Positions 17,803 through 27,393 of a stretch of DNA of 64,000 bases are shown here, one piece after another. Numbering within the stretch: position 1 is the first letter of the stretch; each line of letters begins with the position of its first letter. The position numbers and the translations under genes are program-made. Location of the stretch: NCBI GenBank assembly GCA_947478845.1, contig CANJXC010000003.1, forward strand, positions 1-64,000. Direction: 5' to 3'. This stretch comes from Spirochaetales bacterium (GTDB lineage Bacteria; Spirochaetota; Spirochaetia; JABEVK01). The notes beneath the pieces were generated by a model, which worked only from the letters and a program-made list of their open reading frames with translations, was not told the origin of the DNA and did no database searches.

Positions 17803-20121
17803 TCAGGTTTTCTGCACTACGGGAAAGCACGTAAAGGGTTCATCCTGAACTTCCCAATAGGGCTGGTACTTCAGCCGACTACCAGCAAGCGCGAAGTGTA
17901 GGGGTCGGCCGGGAATAGCTCGGAGAGCTTGGGGCAAGTTTTGCGGTTCAACGGCAACCTTTACACCTTCGATAGCCTCACCCATGCCGACCAGAGCCAT
18001 CAAAACCGGCCCATATTCCAACGCGTAGTGAGCCCCGTTTTGGAAACCAGGCTCAGATCCGTAATAGCGAGTTACCCGGAAACCCATAGGCAAGACAAAA
18101 CTGATAGCATCCCCGGTAGTCCACTTGCGGTCTAAGGTCACGTACGAACCGGGCTCGCCGACGACCGCCTCGTGGCCATTCAACAACACCAACATGGGAG
18201 AAGCCACCCAGGAGGGAACACGTATTCGGATTTTCGCCTGCGCGGGCCTATCGGCCGTAACGTCAATACGGACGTGGGGTTGGTAGGGGAACTCGGTGAT
18301 AGTCTTCAGGCCCAGACCAATCTTGCCAACGCCGAACGCGATGGACGAAGCCGCGAAAAGGTCAACGTAGACTCCGTCGTCGGCAAGCGAGTAGAGATAC
18401 TCGGGCAAGGAGCCGAACAGCCGCGTCCCTTGGCCCTCACAACAGGTATTCATGCAATGGAAATAGGGCTCGTGGTCGAGGTCTTTGTGGTCTACCAGCC
18501 GGGCATGGTAACGAATGCCCCGAGAGCCAATCTGATTGGCGATAGCTGTGTTATAGATAGATTTCTCAATCTCGTTCACGTACTTTTCTTGTTCCGGGTA
18601 CAACAAATGGAAACGCTGGTTCAGTCTCACCCAAAACACGTTACCGCATAATTCACCCGTGCCGCGGCGCAAAAAGTTTGAGTCGGGCGGGTAGAGGTCG
18701 TTGCCTTCTGAAATTGCGAGCGAACCACCAAGGTGCTGCCAATGTTCGTGGTACAAGTCCCAACCCCCAAGCGTAGCCTCCAGATAGGTTTGTTCGCCTG
18801 TGGCGAGGTACAGGTCAAGGTAGGGCTCAAGAGCCGTAACCAAATAGTTGTGCGGCCTGTCGTACGGATACAGCCACAAGGCAGCCTCATCGCGCCTTGC
18901 CAGCTGCTCGAGCCAATAGTTCTCTTGAAAATACCGCATCACCACAACGAGGTCGTCGCTCTTGCCGATAGGTGTAAAGTACACCCGCGTGCTGGGGATG
19001 ATTCCCTGAGTTCCCTGCCCCGTCCGCCGCAAAAGCTCGGGCAGGTACACCGAAGAGTTGAACCAGTCGTAGTAGCCACGCAAGAGCCCAAAAGCCTTCT
19101 GGTTTCCGGCGTAACCCGCTTCAATCAGCCCTTGTGTCACCCAAGACCTGACATAGGCACCGTTCTCACCTTTAAAGGTCTCAGAACGAGGGTATCCCAT
19201 AAGGTAGCCGTCAGGTTCCCGGCAGTCCTCGATCGCGTCGACAACTCGGTTCATCATCTCGCGAAGGGCCGAACTCTCGAGCCAGCGCAAATGGTTACCG
19301 GCTCCCATCAGAAAATGCCCTGCTTCCGAGCCGGGCAACGTGTTGAACCACTGGTCGCTTCTGCTTTTCGCCAGGGGCTCAGCAGGCTGTCCTGCACGCA
19401 TCTGGAAATGCCGGGTCATTTCGCCAACGCTCATTGCTGTAAGAAGGTACTCAAGGTTGTTTTCCATCACGGTTTGGAACAGACCAGGACCCAGCGCAAC
19501 ACCCGCGAGCGGAGCCCGGGCCTGATAGGAGACCGGCTTCCAGCGGTTAGGTGGAAGAACGTTTCCGGGGTTGTCGGTGACAACATATTCCCCGTTGGGT
19601 CTCTCCGGGCGTGTCAGGGCACAGGCAACCAAATCGCCATGGAGGGAATCACTAACTCGGCATCCTTCCGCTACGTCTCTTCCCCCCACCATGACAAGAA
19701 GTTTCGTAAGTGCAAGCCTGTTCTGCCGGAAGCGGTTGGCCGTCACACGAACATAACGTCCACTAATCCCTCCCGCGTGAAACGAGACGACGGCATCCGA
19801 GGGGTCGGGAAAATCGGCCTGCAAATGGTCAGCGATCAACGCAGGTGAAACGAAGTTTGGCTCTAGTGCAGTTTCCACTTTGAAACGCAGGGGAAACCCC
19901 TCCGAGTCGGAACTGTACATCTTGATTTTTGGGAGAAGCTTCACGGTATCGATGTTTGTTTCCGTGCCAAGGTCTACCTGCACCCAACACCGAAGCTCTT
20001 GGTCCCCTTTCTCTAATTCATAAACGGGGGTGAACAGCCGGGCGACCCGCTCGACCCCCATTCCGGCGGCCTCAGCCATGCCAACAATTGGGCTTTTCGG
20101 ATCAGTCAAGTTAGGTTTCAT
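17803..20121 (-). CDS. GH127-family glycosidase (beta-L-arabinofuranosidase-like) with N-terminal discoidin-like domain
   Basis: A 772-residue protein. Residues about 20-150 resemble a discoidin/F5-8C domain (CWVQVDLGTETNIDTVKLLP...GRYVRVTANRF). The remainder is the GH127 (DUF1680) alpha/alpha barrel plus beta-sandwiches. The family's zinc-thiolate site is visible as GELCGN (about residue 490) and TCCEGQGTR (about residue 560), whose Cys is the nucleophile. No signal peptide, so a cytosolic enzyme acting on imported arabinofuranosides or related sugars. The start ATG 20121 is chosen because it follows GAGAAA purines and the domain starts there; an upstream frame extends to 20451 but runs into the permease gene. 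Confidence 0.9.
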   Translation of the reverse strand: MKPNLTDPKSPIVGMAEAAGMGVERVARLFTPVYELEKGDQELRCWVQVDLGTETNIDTVKLLPKIKMYSSDSEGFPLRFKVETALEPNFVSPALIADHLQADFPDPSDAVVSFHAGGISGRYVRVTANRFRQNRLALTKLLVMVGGRDVAEGCRVSDSLHGDLVACALTRPERPNGEYVVTDNPGNVLPPNRWKPVSYQARAPLAGVALGPGLFQTVMENNLEYLLTAMSVGEMTRHFQMRAGQPAEPLAKSRSDQWFNTLPGSEAGHFLMGAGNHLRWLESSALREMMNRVVDAIEDCREPDGYLMGYPRSETFKGENGAYVRSWVTQGLIEAGYAGNQKAFGLLRGYYDWFNSSVYLPELLRRTGQGTQGIIPSTRVYFTPIGKSDDLVVVMRYFQENYWLEQLARRDEAALWLYPYDRPHNYLVTALEPYLDLYLATGEQTYLEATLGGWDLYHEHWQHLGGSLAISEGNDLYPPDSNFLRRGTGELCGNVFWVRLNQRFHLLYPEQEKYVNEIEKSIYNTAIANQIGSRGIRYHARLVDHKDLDHEPYFHCMNTCCEGQGTRLFGSLPEYLYSLADDGVYVDLFAASSIAFGVGKIGLGLKTITEFPYQPHVRIDVTADRPAQAKIRIRVPSWVASPMLVLLNGHEAVVGEPGSYVTLDRKWTTGDAISFVLPMGFRVTRYYGSEPGFQNGAHYALEYGPVLMALVGMGEAIEGVKVAVEPQNLPQALRAIPGRPLHFALAGSRLKYQPYWEVQDEPFTCFPVVQKT

Positions 20122-20147
20122 CGGTTTCTCTTTTGTGTTCGATGGGA

Positions 20148-20969
20148 TCAGCCCTTGACTCCACCGGCTGTGATGCCGCGGTACAATTGCTTTTGGGCAA
20201 AGGCGAAAAACAGCATGGGCGGAATGAGTGCGAGGATAAGAAGGGCAAAAACGGCCCCGATGTCGACCTCGTGCTCGCGGGTGAATGTGTAAACAGAAAG
20301 TGTGATGGTGCGGTTCATTTTCGACCTGAGGAACAAAAGGGGCATCAGAAAGTCGTTCCAAATCGTCGGGACTTGCAACGCAGAAAACGAAACTGTTACA
20401 GGCTGTACAAGCGGGAAGATAATCCGGAAGAAGCGTTGCCGGTACGAGCAACCCTCCAGGATGGCAGCTTCGTCGAGCGTGACGGGCACGGCCTTAATGA
20501 AACTGGTGAACATCAACACTCCGAAGGGAATGCCCGCAGCCCCGTAAATCAAAATCAGGCCTACGTGGGTGTCCATGAGCCCGGAAACCCGCATCATGGT
20601 ATAAAGTGGAATCAGAGCGGCCACAGCCGGAACAATCATAGCTGCCAAGAATACGATGTACAGCACCGAAAAGATCCGCCCCTTTCTTCGGGCCAAACCA
20701 TACGAGGCGACCGAACAGAGCACCAGCGACAAGCCGATCCCACCAACCGCGAGTATAAGGGTGTTCACAAAGCTGAAGGTGACGGAAGGCTCGGCTAGCG
20801 CACGCTGAAAGTTGTCAAGTTGAAACTTCGTTGGCCAGAATTGGGAACGGTTAATTTCTCGACTGGTCTTGAAACCCGACAAGAGTGTGTTGAACAGGGG
20901 GACGGCGATGATTAGTGCCAAAAGCCACACCAAGGCCGAAGTGAAGGCTGACCCGAGTTTCTGGAGCAT
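20148..20969 (-). CDS. carbohydrate ABC transporter permease, MalG type
   Basis: A 273-residue inner-membrane permease of the CUT1 family with six predicted helices. The EAA loop reads LDEAAILEGCSYRQRFFRIIFPLVQPV and the C-terminus is the family-typical QKQLYRGITAGGVKG. It pairs with the MalF-type gene just upstream; their start and stop touch at 20969. No dedicated ATPase gene is in the window, so a shared MsmK/MalK-type ATPase is probably encoded elsewhere. Confidence 0.95.
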   Translation of the reverse strand: MLQKLGSAFTSALVWLLALIIAVPLFNTLLSGFKTSREINRSQFWPTKFQLDNFQRALAEPSVTFSFVNTLILAVGGIGLSLVLCSVASYGLARRKGRIFSVLYIVFLAAMIVPAVAALIPLYTMMRVSGLMDTHVGLILIYGAAGIPFGVLMFTSFIKAVPVTLDEAAILEGCSYRQRFFRIIFPLVQPVTVSFSALQVPTIWNDFLMPLLFLRSKMNRTITLSVYTFTREHEVDIGAVFALLILALIPPMLFFAFAQKQLYRGITAGGVKG

Positions 20970-21865
20970 CAGTACCCCACTTCGCGCGACCGGGTAGCGC
21001 GCAACTGCACCAAAGTCAGCAGACCAATGATCAGTGTGAAAAGAACCGAGACTGCTGACGAGTAACCGAAACGTTGGTTGTCGAACGCCTCCTTGTAGAT
21101 GCCGTAGGCAATTGTTGTGGTGGCACCAGCCGGCCCACCATGGGTCAATACAAAGGGAAGTTCGAAAATCTTAATGGCGCCCGTGAGGCCAATAAAGAGG
21201 CTCACCGTAACCGAGTTCATCAACAGCGGGATGTAGATTCTCCAGAGGCGGACCCAGCCTCCCGCCCCATCGATGTCGGCACTCTCAAGCAAATCGACCG
21301 GAATGGCGTTGAAGCCCGCCAGAAAAATAATAGCCCCATAGCCCAAGTAGCACCAAGCGTTGACGAAGATGAGGGAGGCCATGGACAGAGTTCTGTCTCC
21401 CAACCAATCTACCGGTTCTGAAATCCAGTTCATCGCTAATAACAAGGCGTTGAGCATGCCGTGGTAGCGTAGGATTCCACTCCACAGTACGGCCAGGATG
21501 ACCATGCTGACCACCATCGGCAGGTAGAACAAACCCTTCAGAAATCCGCTACCTGCCATTCCCCGGTATAGTTTGTACGCGAGGAAAAACTGCAGGACCA
21601 AGCCGATAGCCAAGCTGACAGTGGCAAACACAACCGTGTTGATGAAGGCCGCGACAAGGTCTTGGTCCTTGGTCAACGCCTTCACGAAGTTGTCCGCTCC
21701 TACCCAGGAAAACGCAGGGTCAAAGCCGTCGTAGTTCGTGAAGGCATAGCCAAGATTCAGAACCTGAGGCAAAAGGACAATTAAGGCATAAACCAGCAAT
21801 GCGGGAAAAATCCACAGCAGTGCAGTAAGGTCTTCGCGCCCCAAGAGCCTCAGGTTGGTTTTCAC
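20969..21865 (-). CDS. carbohydrate ABC transporter permease, MalF type
   Basis: A 298-residue CUT1 permease with six helices. The EAA loop reads LLESADIDGAGGWVRLWRIYIPLL. I chose GTG 21865 because it overlaps the stop of the binding-protein gene as GTGA; a GTG at 21889 is also possible. It forms the heteromeric channel with the MalG-type subunit encoded directly downstream. Confidence 0.94.
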   Translation of the reverse strand: MKTNLRLLGREDLTALLWIFPALLVYALIVLLPQVLNLGYAFTNYDGFDPAFSWVGADNFVKALTKDQDLVAAFINTVVFATVSLAIGLVLQFFLAYKLYRGMAGSGFLKGLFYLPMVVSMVILAVLWSGILRYHGMLNALLLAMNWISEPVDWLGDRTLSMASLIFVNAWCYLGYGAIIFLAGFNAIPVDLLESADIDGAGGWVRLWRIYIPLLMNSVTVSLFIGLTGAIKIFELPFVLTHGGPAGATTTIAYGIYKEAFDNQRFGYSSAVSVLFTLIIGLLTLVQLRATRSREVGY

Positions 21866-23103
21866 TTCTTCAATTTGTCCGCGACCCACGAGTCGAGGTT
21901 CGAGAGGCCTTTTTCGACGCTATCGCCTGCAAACAGGCCACCAATGACCTCGGTCAACCTCCCCTCAAAACCAGCTGGCAGAAGAGTGATGTCGTGGAAG
22001 CCGACTTCGACGCCCTTGGCTTGGGTATCGCCCACGTACTTGGTCAGCACTGGGGGGAGATCAAGTGCAATGGGGAGCAAAGAGGTCAGGGTTTGGATGC
22101 TCAGGTAGTTTTTCAGGTTGGCTTCCGAGGCAAAGTAGTTGAACAGTTTCTTCGAAGCAGCTAGGTTCTTGGACTTAGCCGATACGACGAGAATACGGTC
22201 GCCAGCAGCTCTCAGGTACACTTTTCCCGCATACGGTTGGACAGGGTAGAGGAAAACGCCCAACTCGAACACGCCCGGGTCAGCACCCTTGATGGAATCG
22301 ACGCCGGGAACCCAAGGCCCTTGGGGCAACATCGCCGTCTTGCCGTCGGCAAAGTACTGGGCCGACTCGGGCCAAGTCATAGACAACGAAGCCTTGCTGA
22401 TCATTCCATCCTTGACCAGTTGGGCAATAGCCGTGAAGCTGTCTCGATAGATATCAGACGCTTTGACGCCCTTCGAAATGGCAGCAAACACGTCGTAGGT
22501 TTTACCCTTTTCGTAGGCGGCCTTGACCTGCGAGGTGAGGTTCCAGTAGGTCGCCCAGCGGTTGGGCCAGGTGTCCTTGGCTCCAAAGGAGATGGGGTCG
22601 ATACCGGACGCCTTGATTTTTTTCAGGGCCGCTTGGAAGTCGGCAGGAGTTTTTGGCTCGGAAATGCCCAACTTCTTAAAGATCACCTTGTTATACCAAA
22701 TGGGGTGTTCGGCAACGCCACCGTTAACTGAGAAGCCGTAGGTTTTTCCCGCTAACGAGAGCGATGCATCGATCGACGGCGCCTTCTTCTGGAGCGCGAT
22801 GCTCGGCTCGGAGCTTACATCGGCCAGAAGTCCTAGTTTAGCAAACTCCTGAATCTGATCGGGCATGATCAGCATGACGTCAGGAATGTCGCCACCGAGT
22901 ACCCGAGTCTTCAACAAACTTTGGTAGCGTGAACCTTCGAGAATCTCGTCTTCCACTTTGATGCCGGGGTTGGCAGCCATGAAGGCCGACATAACGGGCT
23001 TGTCTTCGCCCGCAGCCATCCAGCTTGTGTATTTCAAAGTTTGAGCCCCGGCGAATGTCACAGAAAGCGTCATCAGAATCAGAACCGAAAATAGTCTTGC
23101 CAC
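21862..23103 (-). CDS. sugar ABC transporter substrate-binding protein (SBP family 1)
   Basis: A 413-residue periplasmic binding protein. The signal peptide ARLFSVLILMTLSVTFAGA ends before QTLKYTSW; there is no lipobox Cys, so the protein is probably soluble. Family-1 features include MSAFMAANPGIKVE, GGDIPDVMLIMPDQIQEFAKLGLLADVSS and WPNRWATYWN, with a late ALDLPP segment. The GTG start at 23103 follows GGAGGAA. It heads the operon SBP-MalF-MalG-GH127-GH99-like, which points to an arabinose-containing oligosaccharide as ligand, by inference from the enzymes. Confidence 0.93.
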   Translation of the reverse strand: MARLFSVLILMTLSVTFAGAQTLKYTSWMAAGEDKPVMSAFMAANPGIKVEDEILEGSRYQSLLKTRVLGGDIPDVMLIMPDQIQEFAKLGLLADVSSEPSIALQKKAPSIDASLSLAGKTYGFSVNGGVAEHPIWYNKVIFKKLGISEPKTPADFQAALKKIKASGIDPISFGAKDTWPNRWATYWNLTSQVKAAYEKGKTYDVFAAISKGVKASDIYRDSFTAIAQLVKDGMISKASLSMTWPESAQYFADGKTAMLPQGPWVPGVDSIKGADPGVFELGVFLYPVQPYAGKVYLRAAGDRILVVSAKSKNLAASKKLFNYFASEANLKNYLSIQTLTSLLPIALDLPPVLTKYVGDTQAKGVEVGFHDITLLPAGFEGRLTEVIGGLFAGDSVEKGLSNLDSWVADKLKK

Positions 23104-23186
23104 AGTGTTCCTCCTAAGGATGTCCTTGATTATCAGGGCCTTTTGCCCATCTGTCTTTGGACTGTAGAAACGAGTTTTTGTAGCTT

Positions 23187-24125
23187 TCAGCGGTCAACAT
23201 CAAAAGATTTGGCAAGAGAATCCGAGAACTTTTTGGGCGAAATTCCCTCCATCTTCTTGAAGAGGCGGCTGAAATAGTGGATGTCGGGATAGCCGACAGC
23301 CTCGGCAACCTGGCCAATGCTGAGTCCGCCCTTTCTGAGCAAAACCCGTGCACGGTCCATCCGCACTCCTGCCAAAAACTCAAGCGGCGCTCTTCCGGTG
23401 GCTTCTTTGAAAAGGACCCGAAAATGACCCGACGAAAGGTTGGCTACAGCAGCCAAGTCCTGCGAGGTGAGCGGCTGTGCGAAGTGGACGCCAACCCAAT
23501 CAAAGACGCGGTTGATTCGTTCGGCGTCGGGGTGCGACCGCCTTAGGCCCCGTTCGTTCACCGACTCCCGAACAGCGAGGCCCAGAATCTTGAGCATGTC
23601 GGCACGCAGTTCAACGATAGAGCCAAAATAATTGCTGGAGTAGGTGGCAAACATCGCGGCCAGAATCCTTTCGTACTCGTGGCGGACGGCCGTTTTGAGG
23701 ACTAAGGGAAACTGAAAGTCGTCAAGTTCAACCACTGGCCGTCCCGTCAACTCCTCTTCCAAGGGTATGAACGGAGCTTGGCGGTAGTCGTTGCTCAGGT
23801 AAATATCATCGACGGAGAAATCGTGGCTTTCGCCGAGGTACACCCAGTCAAAATGTACGGCATAGTAGTGGAAATGCCCACCGGGACGCACCTGACACGA
23901 GTGCTCGACGTGGGGGGGCATGAAGAGCAAGTCACCCGGCAAGAGTCGGGTTTCCTTTCCTTCGACGAGATAATCGCAGTCGCCGTCTACCACCAGGATA
24001 ATTTCGTTGTCGTAGATGATCCTGGTAGGCACACGGTATTTGTCGTCGTCCCGGATATGCTGCACCAACCTGACATAAGGCGCCAAGTCTCGGAAACCGA
24101 CCTTTTTTACCTCTACTGGTGCCAT
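23187..24125 (-). CDS. AraC-family transcriptional regulator with cupin sensor domain
   Basis: A 312-residue activator. Residues about 30-105 form an AraC-type cupin (IILVVDGDCDYLVEGKETRLLPGDLLFMPPHVEHSC). Residues about 210-305 form the double helix-turn-helix (LTSQDLAAVANLSSGHFRVLFKEATGRAPLEFLAGVRMDRA and IGQVAEAVGYPDIHYFSRLFKKMEGISPKKF). It lies 83 bases upstream of the sugar-binding protein gene in the same direction and probably activates that operon when the ligand is present. It appears to have its own promoter just before the ATG. Confidence 0.94.
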   Translation of the reverse strand: MAPVEVKKVGFRDLAPYVRLVQHIRDDDKYRVPTRIIYDNEIILVVDGDCDYLVEGKETRLLPGDLLFMPPHVEHSCQVRPGGHFHYYAVHFDWVYLGESHDFSVDDIYLSNDYRQAPFIPLEEELTGRPVVELDDFQFPLVLKTAVRHEYERILAAMFATYSSNYFGSIVELRADMLKILGLAVRESVNERGLRRSHPDAERINRVFDWVGVHFAQPLTSQDLAAVANLSSGHFRVLFKEATGRAPLEFLAGVRMDRARVLLRKGGLSIGQVAEAVGYPDIHYFSRLFKKMEGISPKKFSDSLAKSFDVDR

Positions 24126-24134
24126 GATGGCTCG

Positions 24135-24162
24135 ATTCTAGCACATAATTCCAACCCGGCAA
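24135..24162 (-). promoter_or_regulatory. candidate promoter of the AraC-type regulator gene
   Basis: On the minus strand, TTGCCG (24162-24157), a 16-base spacer and TAGAAT (24140-24135) precede ATG 24125 by nine bases. No Shine-Dalgarno is seen, so the leader would be only about 0-4 nucleotides. Confidence 0.5.
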
Positions 24163-24182
24163 CCCTGTGCTGGGACTGTCTT

Positions 24183-25415
24183 CTATTCACCACGCTCGAA
24201 GTCCACCTCGAAGTCGCTGATATACTCGTGCGCGTCTGCCATATCCTTAAACCACAAACGCGCGCGCTTGCCCAAGCGCAGGCAAGTTCGTCGTGCCTGC
24301 ACATCCTCGGGTGTGGCCAGCGGCTGCAACGACGGGTACCAAAGGGTGTGTCCCTTTCGTTCAAAAAGCAGCTCGGGGGTGGACCACGCCTGGCTGTTGG
24401 CGCCTTCACCCAAATCGCGGTGAGGGTTGAACGAGATGTAAAGGCGGCTCCCAACCCAGTAGCCGGCGTCGACACGGCCCATCAGCATCACCCAACACTC
24501 GAGGTGCTCGTTCCAAGACACCGAAGGGCCCCAATGAAAACTTCGGTTGCCTGCCGATACAGGCCCGCCGTTGTCTTCCATCGGAACCCTGAGCGCAGCG
24601 ATGGGCTGACCTACCCCATCGTAGGGGGCCGCAAAGGCCTTTCCGTTCCAGCGGTGGGCTGAGCCCGTCGGTGTGTCGAGCCGCGAAAGAGACACGCGGG
24701 CTACGGAGATGCATTGCCCACGCCATTCTACCACCGGGTCGTGAGCCTTCTCGTCGTACGACTCGGGGTAGGCGTATTCGCCGAAGAAAACGTAAAGGTA
24801 ATCACCGGAGGCCACGGCAGAAGGATCGCCGACGCCACCGGGAAAAGTGTTGTTCCGGTTAACGGGCCAAAGGATCATGCGCGGCTGAAGGTCTTCGAGC
24901 AGGATGCCCCGGTTGGTCCAAGATTCTCCGCCATCGCTGGAGTGCATAATACCAATCCGACACACCGCTTGAATTGACTTGTCTCCCTGCAGCCCAGGGG
25001 GCCATTTTTCGTTGCGGTAACCGCGCCCGGTTTCGGGGTCATACGGGAGGGTCGAGGGGTAGTTTTCGTTGTGGTAAAGCGCGTAAAGAGTCCGGCCGCT
25101 GGGGTCCGTTGGGTCTTGATAGAGCGTCTCGAACCAGACGGCACCGTGCAACCCTTCGGTGCCAGGAGGCGTGTTCGGGGGCATCGTCGGCGCCACAAAG
25201 TCTGCGGTGGGTAAAGCAAACGCCTCATCGCAAGTAGACCCATCGCCATACTTCAGTTCTCGGGCCTCACCCCAAACAGGGTCTTCGCCATACTTGCCGG
25301 GAAAAATCCGGAAGGTGTCGCCTACCCAGGCCTCGGCCATGTTGCAATCGACAAAAGAGCCAAACACCTGGCGGGGCGTTGGTACAAGCTTAAAGCGCGG
25401 TTGTGTGTGGTTCAT
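24183..25415 (-). CDS. probable beta-propeller glycosidase-like protein (BNR-type repeat), family uncertain
   Basis: A 410-residue protein without signal peptide. It has the feel of a five-bladed propeller glycoside hydrolase: FGSFVDCNMAEAWVGDTFRIFPGKYG near the N-terminus, an Asp-box-like HSSDGGESWTNRG, then GGVGDPSAVASGDYLYVFFGEY with a GDPS motif, HRWNGKAF, WGPSVSWNEHLECWVMLMGR and SRLYISFNP. GDPS followed by YLY resembles the active-site blade of GH43, GH130 or DUF4185-type proteins, but I cannot assign one. Its start overlaps the GH36 stop as ATGA, so it belongs to the alpha-galactosidase operon and should act on the same imported glycan. Confidence 0.65.
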   Translation of the reverse strand: MNHTQPRFKLVPTPRQVFGSFVDCNMAEAWVGDTFRIFPGKYGEDPVWGEARELKYGDGSTCDEAFALPTADFVAPTMPPNTPPGTEGLHGAVWFETLYQDPTDPSGRTLYALYHNENYPSTLPYDPETGRGYRNEKWPPGLQGDKSIQAVCRIGIMHSSDGGESWTNRGILLEDLQPRMILWPVNRNNTFPGGVGDPSAVASGDYLYVFFGEYAYPESYDEKAHDPVVEWRGQCISVARVSLSRLDTPTGSAHRWNGKAFAAPYDGVGQPIAALRVPMEDNGGPVSAGNRSFHWGPSVSWNEHLECWVMLMGRVDAGYWVGSRLYISFNPHRDLGEGANSQAWSTPELLFERKGHTLWYPSLQPLATPEDVQARRTCLRLGKRARLWFKDMADAHEYISDFEVDFERGE

Positions 25416-27391
25416 CGCAACTCCTTTTGGTTCGTTTCAGACGAAATCCGGGTAAGTAGCAACAGATCGGAAGATTGTTCGGGCATCCCCGTGAACGTCA
25501 GGCCCGCGGTGAGCTCGGCTCCGGAGCGCTCCTCGGTGGCTCCCCCTTCGGGATGGCTGAGTCGGTAACGAGCCGTCGGGTCGAGCCCCTTGAGCTTCAG
25601 CACCCTTGTTTCTTCTCCCCCCGGCAAACGGAACACGAAAAGCACCGCTTCGCTTTGGTTTGGCATCACATAGAGGAAAGCATTCCAGCGGTCGCCCCCG
25701 CCCGTCCTCAGGGCTTGGCCGGTGAGGCGGTGCAGGTTGGCGTCTCTCACAAAGCGGCCGGTCACTTCGCGGTAAGTACGCACATGCACCTCGAGAAGTT
25801 TGGCGCACCAAGGCGGTAGGTCGGGCAGGCGGTACGAGAAAGCTAGAGCTCCGAGCATAACGGCCCGCACCATGTAGGTGAGTTGATGCGCCGGCATGTC
25901 GGGCTTGATGGGGTCTTTGTCGAGATTGCTTTTATACGACACTCGGTTCTGCGACCAAACGAAGTGGTAGCACACCGAAGGGTGGAGCAGTTGCGTAGCG
26001 CCCCAAAAGGTCTGCAGGTGGTGCACTGTGGGGTCGGGGTCGCTCAAAAAGGCTAGGTGGGTGTGCCCGGCCAACCCGAGGTCGATCCGTAGGCCACCGG
26101 AAGAACAGTTCTCGAGAACCACCTGCGGGTACTTGGCCCGCACCCTGGCCAGCAAGGCGTAGTAACCCCGATAGTGCTCGAACAGGCCGTCACCGGTGCC
26201 GTGGCCGTGGTCGGTACGGTTACAACCAGCGCGGGGATTGAGGTTGAAGTCGAGCTTAAGCCAGTCGGCGCCGTAATCTCGAATGAGAGCCTCGAGAACC
26301 CCAAAGGCCCACTCGGCGGCTTCGGGATTGCCGAGGCACAGGTAACCCGCCGGCTCGTCCTTGTTCAGCGCGAGGTACTCAGGGTGACGCAGCGCCACCT
26401 CAGCTTTCTTGCCGACGGCTTCGATTTCGCACCAGATGCCGAAGCGGAGCCCCAGCGAGTGCGCGTGGTCCGCAAGCGCCCGGATGCCCGAGGGAAAGCG
26501 CAGGGTGTTCACCCGGTGCCAATCGCCCCGTTTGAGGTACCAGTCGACGTTCTCGCTCCAGCCTGACTTGTCGTCGTTGCTGCCTTCAGGGTCGCCGAAC
26601 CAACCCGCGTCGAGCACGACGGCCTGAAGCCCCATGGCGGCAGAGCGTTCGGCGTTGGCGCGAAACACCTGTTCGTTAATGTCGACGTCCTCGTAGGGCC
26701 ACCAGTGGTTCCACACCACCGGCAAGGTGCCCAGGAACTCGTTGGCGGGGTACAAGAAGCGCTTGCCCCAACGGCCCAGCGCCACCGCCGCATCGTCGAG
26801 GTCGCCGGGCACGTGGGCCGTAATTACGTGCGGTGCCTCCATCGAGGCTCCAGCGGGCAAGGTTTTGGCAAACTCCCAGTCGCTAAGGCCGGCGGTCAGC
26901 TCGTAGCCCGAGGCTCCGGGGGTAAACCTCACAATCCAGTTTCCAGACCACGCGACCGCACCTGCCAGCGTGCCCCAGCCCTCGCGGGTGAGCGCAAACC
27001 ATGGGTGCATGCCGTTCGACGAGCGCCCTGAGGTAACCTCTAAAACCTTGGTGCCCTCGAGGGGTCGACTAACCGGGGTGAACTCAACTCCTGCCGTCGA
27101 GTCAAACCAGTGGAGCTGGTAATTCCCCGGCGCCAGTATGGAACGCAACGAGTCGACGCGGGTGAGCTCGGTGGGAGTTTTGCCCACGTTGCGCACTTCC
27201 AACCAAGCCTCCACCACGGGAGATTCGGGGTAGGCAACGCTGACGCAATCGATTTCGAGGCCGCCCGAAGTGAAAACTTTCGTCGTTTCCGTAGCACCGT
27301 CAGGGCGTCGCAACGCGGTTTGGTTCTGCATTTTCCAATGAGCGTCAGTGCTGATATGGCCGTCGAGGGTGAGCTGAAAGCCTGTTTGCAT
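25412..27391 (-). CDS. GH36-family alpha-galactosidase
   Basis: A 659-residue glycosidase. An N-terminal beta-sandwich (about residues 1-200) precedes the GH36 catalytic barrel: VVWNHWWPYEDVDINE, VVLDAGWFGDPEG, GLRFGIWCEIEAV, the nucleophile motif DWLKLDFNLNP (Asp near residue 380), ENCSSGGLRIDLG, and FLSDPDP carrying the acid/base Asp near residue 450. No signal peptide, so it works in the cytosol on imported alpha-galactosides. The start follows AAGGAA. It lies directly between the permease genes and the propeller gene in one operon. The barrel half is somewhat shorter than the 720-residue RafA type. Confidence 0.92.
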   Translation of the reverse strand: MQTGFQLTLDGHISTDAHWKMQNQTALRRPDGATETTKVFTSGGLEIDCVSVAYPESPVVEAWLEVRNVGKTPTELTRVDSLRSILAPGNYQLHWFDSTAGVEFTPVSRPLEGTKVLEVTSGRSSNGMHPWFALTREGWGTLAGAVAWSGNWIVRFTPGASGYELTAGLSDWEFAKTLPAGASMEAPHVITAHVPGDLDDAAVALGRWGKRFLYPANEFLGTLPVVWNHWWPYEDVDINEQVFRANAERSAAMGLQAVVLDAGWFGDPEGSNDDKSGWSENVDWYLKRGDWHRVNTLRFPSGIRALADHAHSLGLRFGIWCEIEAVGKKAEVALRHPEYLALNKDEPAGYLCLGNPEAAEWAFGVLEALIRDYGADWLKLDFNLNPRAGCNRTDHGHGTGDGLFEHYRGYYALLARVRAKYPQVVLENCSSGGLRIDLGLAGHTHLAFLSDPDPTVHHLQTFWGATQLLHPSVCYHFVWSQNRVSYKSNLDKDPIKPDMPAHQLTYMVRAVMLGALAFSYRLPDLPPWCAKLLEVHVRTYREVTGRFVRDANLHRLTGQALRTGGGDRWNAFLYVMPNQSEAVLFVFRLPGGEETRVLKLKGLDPTARYRLSHPEGGATEERSGAELTAGLTFTGMPEQSSDLLLLTRISSETNQKELR

Positions 27392-27393
27392 GG

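Noticed and set aside
18733-19848. 371-codon plus-strand frame inside the GH127 gene
   Set aside because: Antisense shadow of a clear enzyme gene; no recognisable domain and no start signal.
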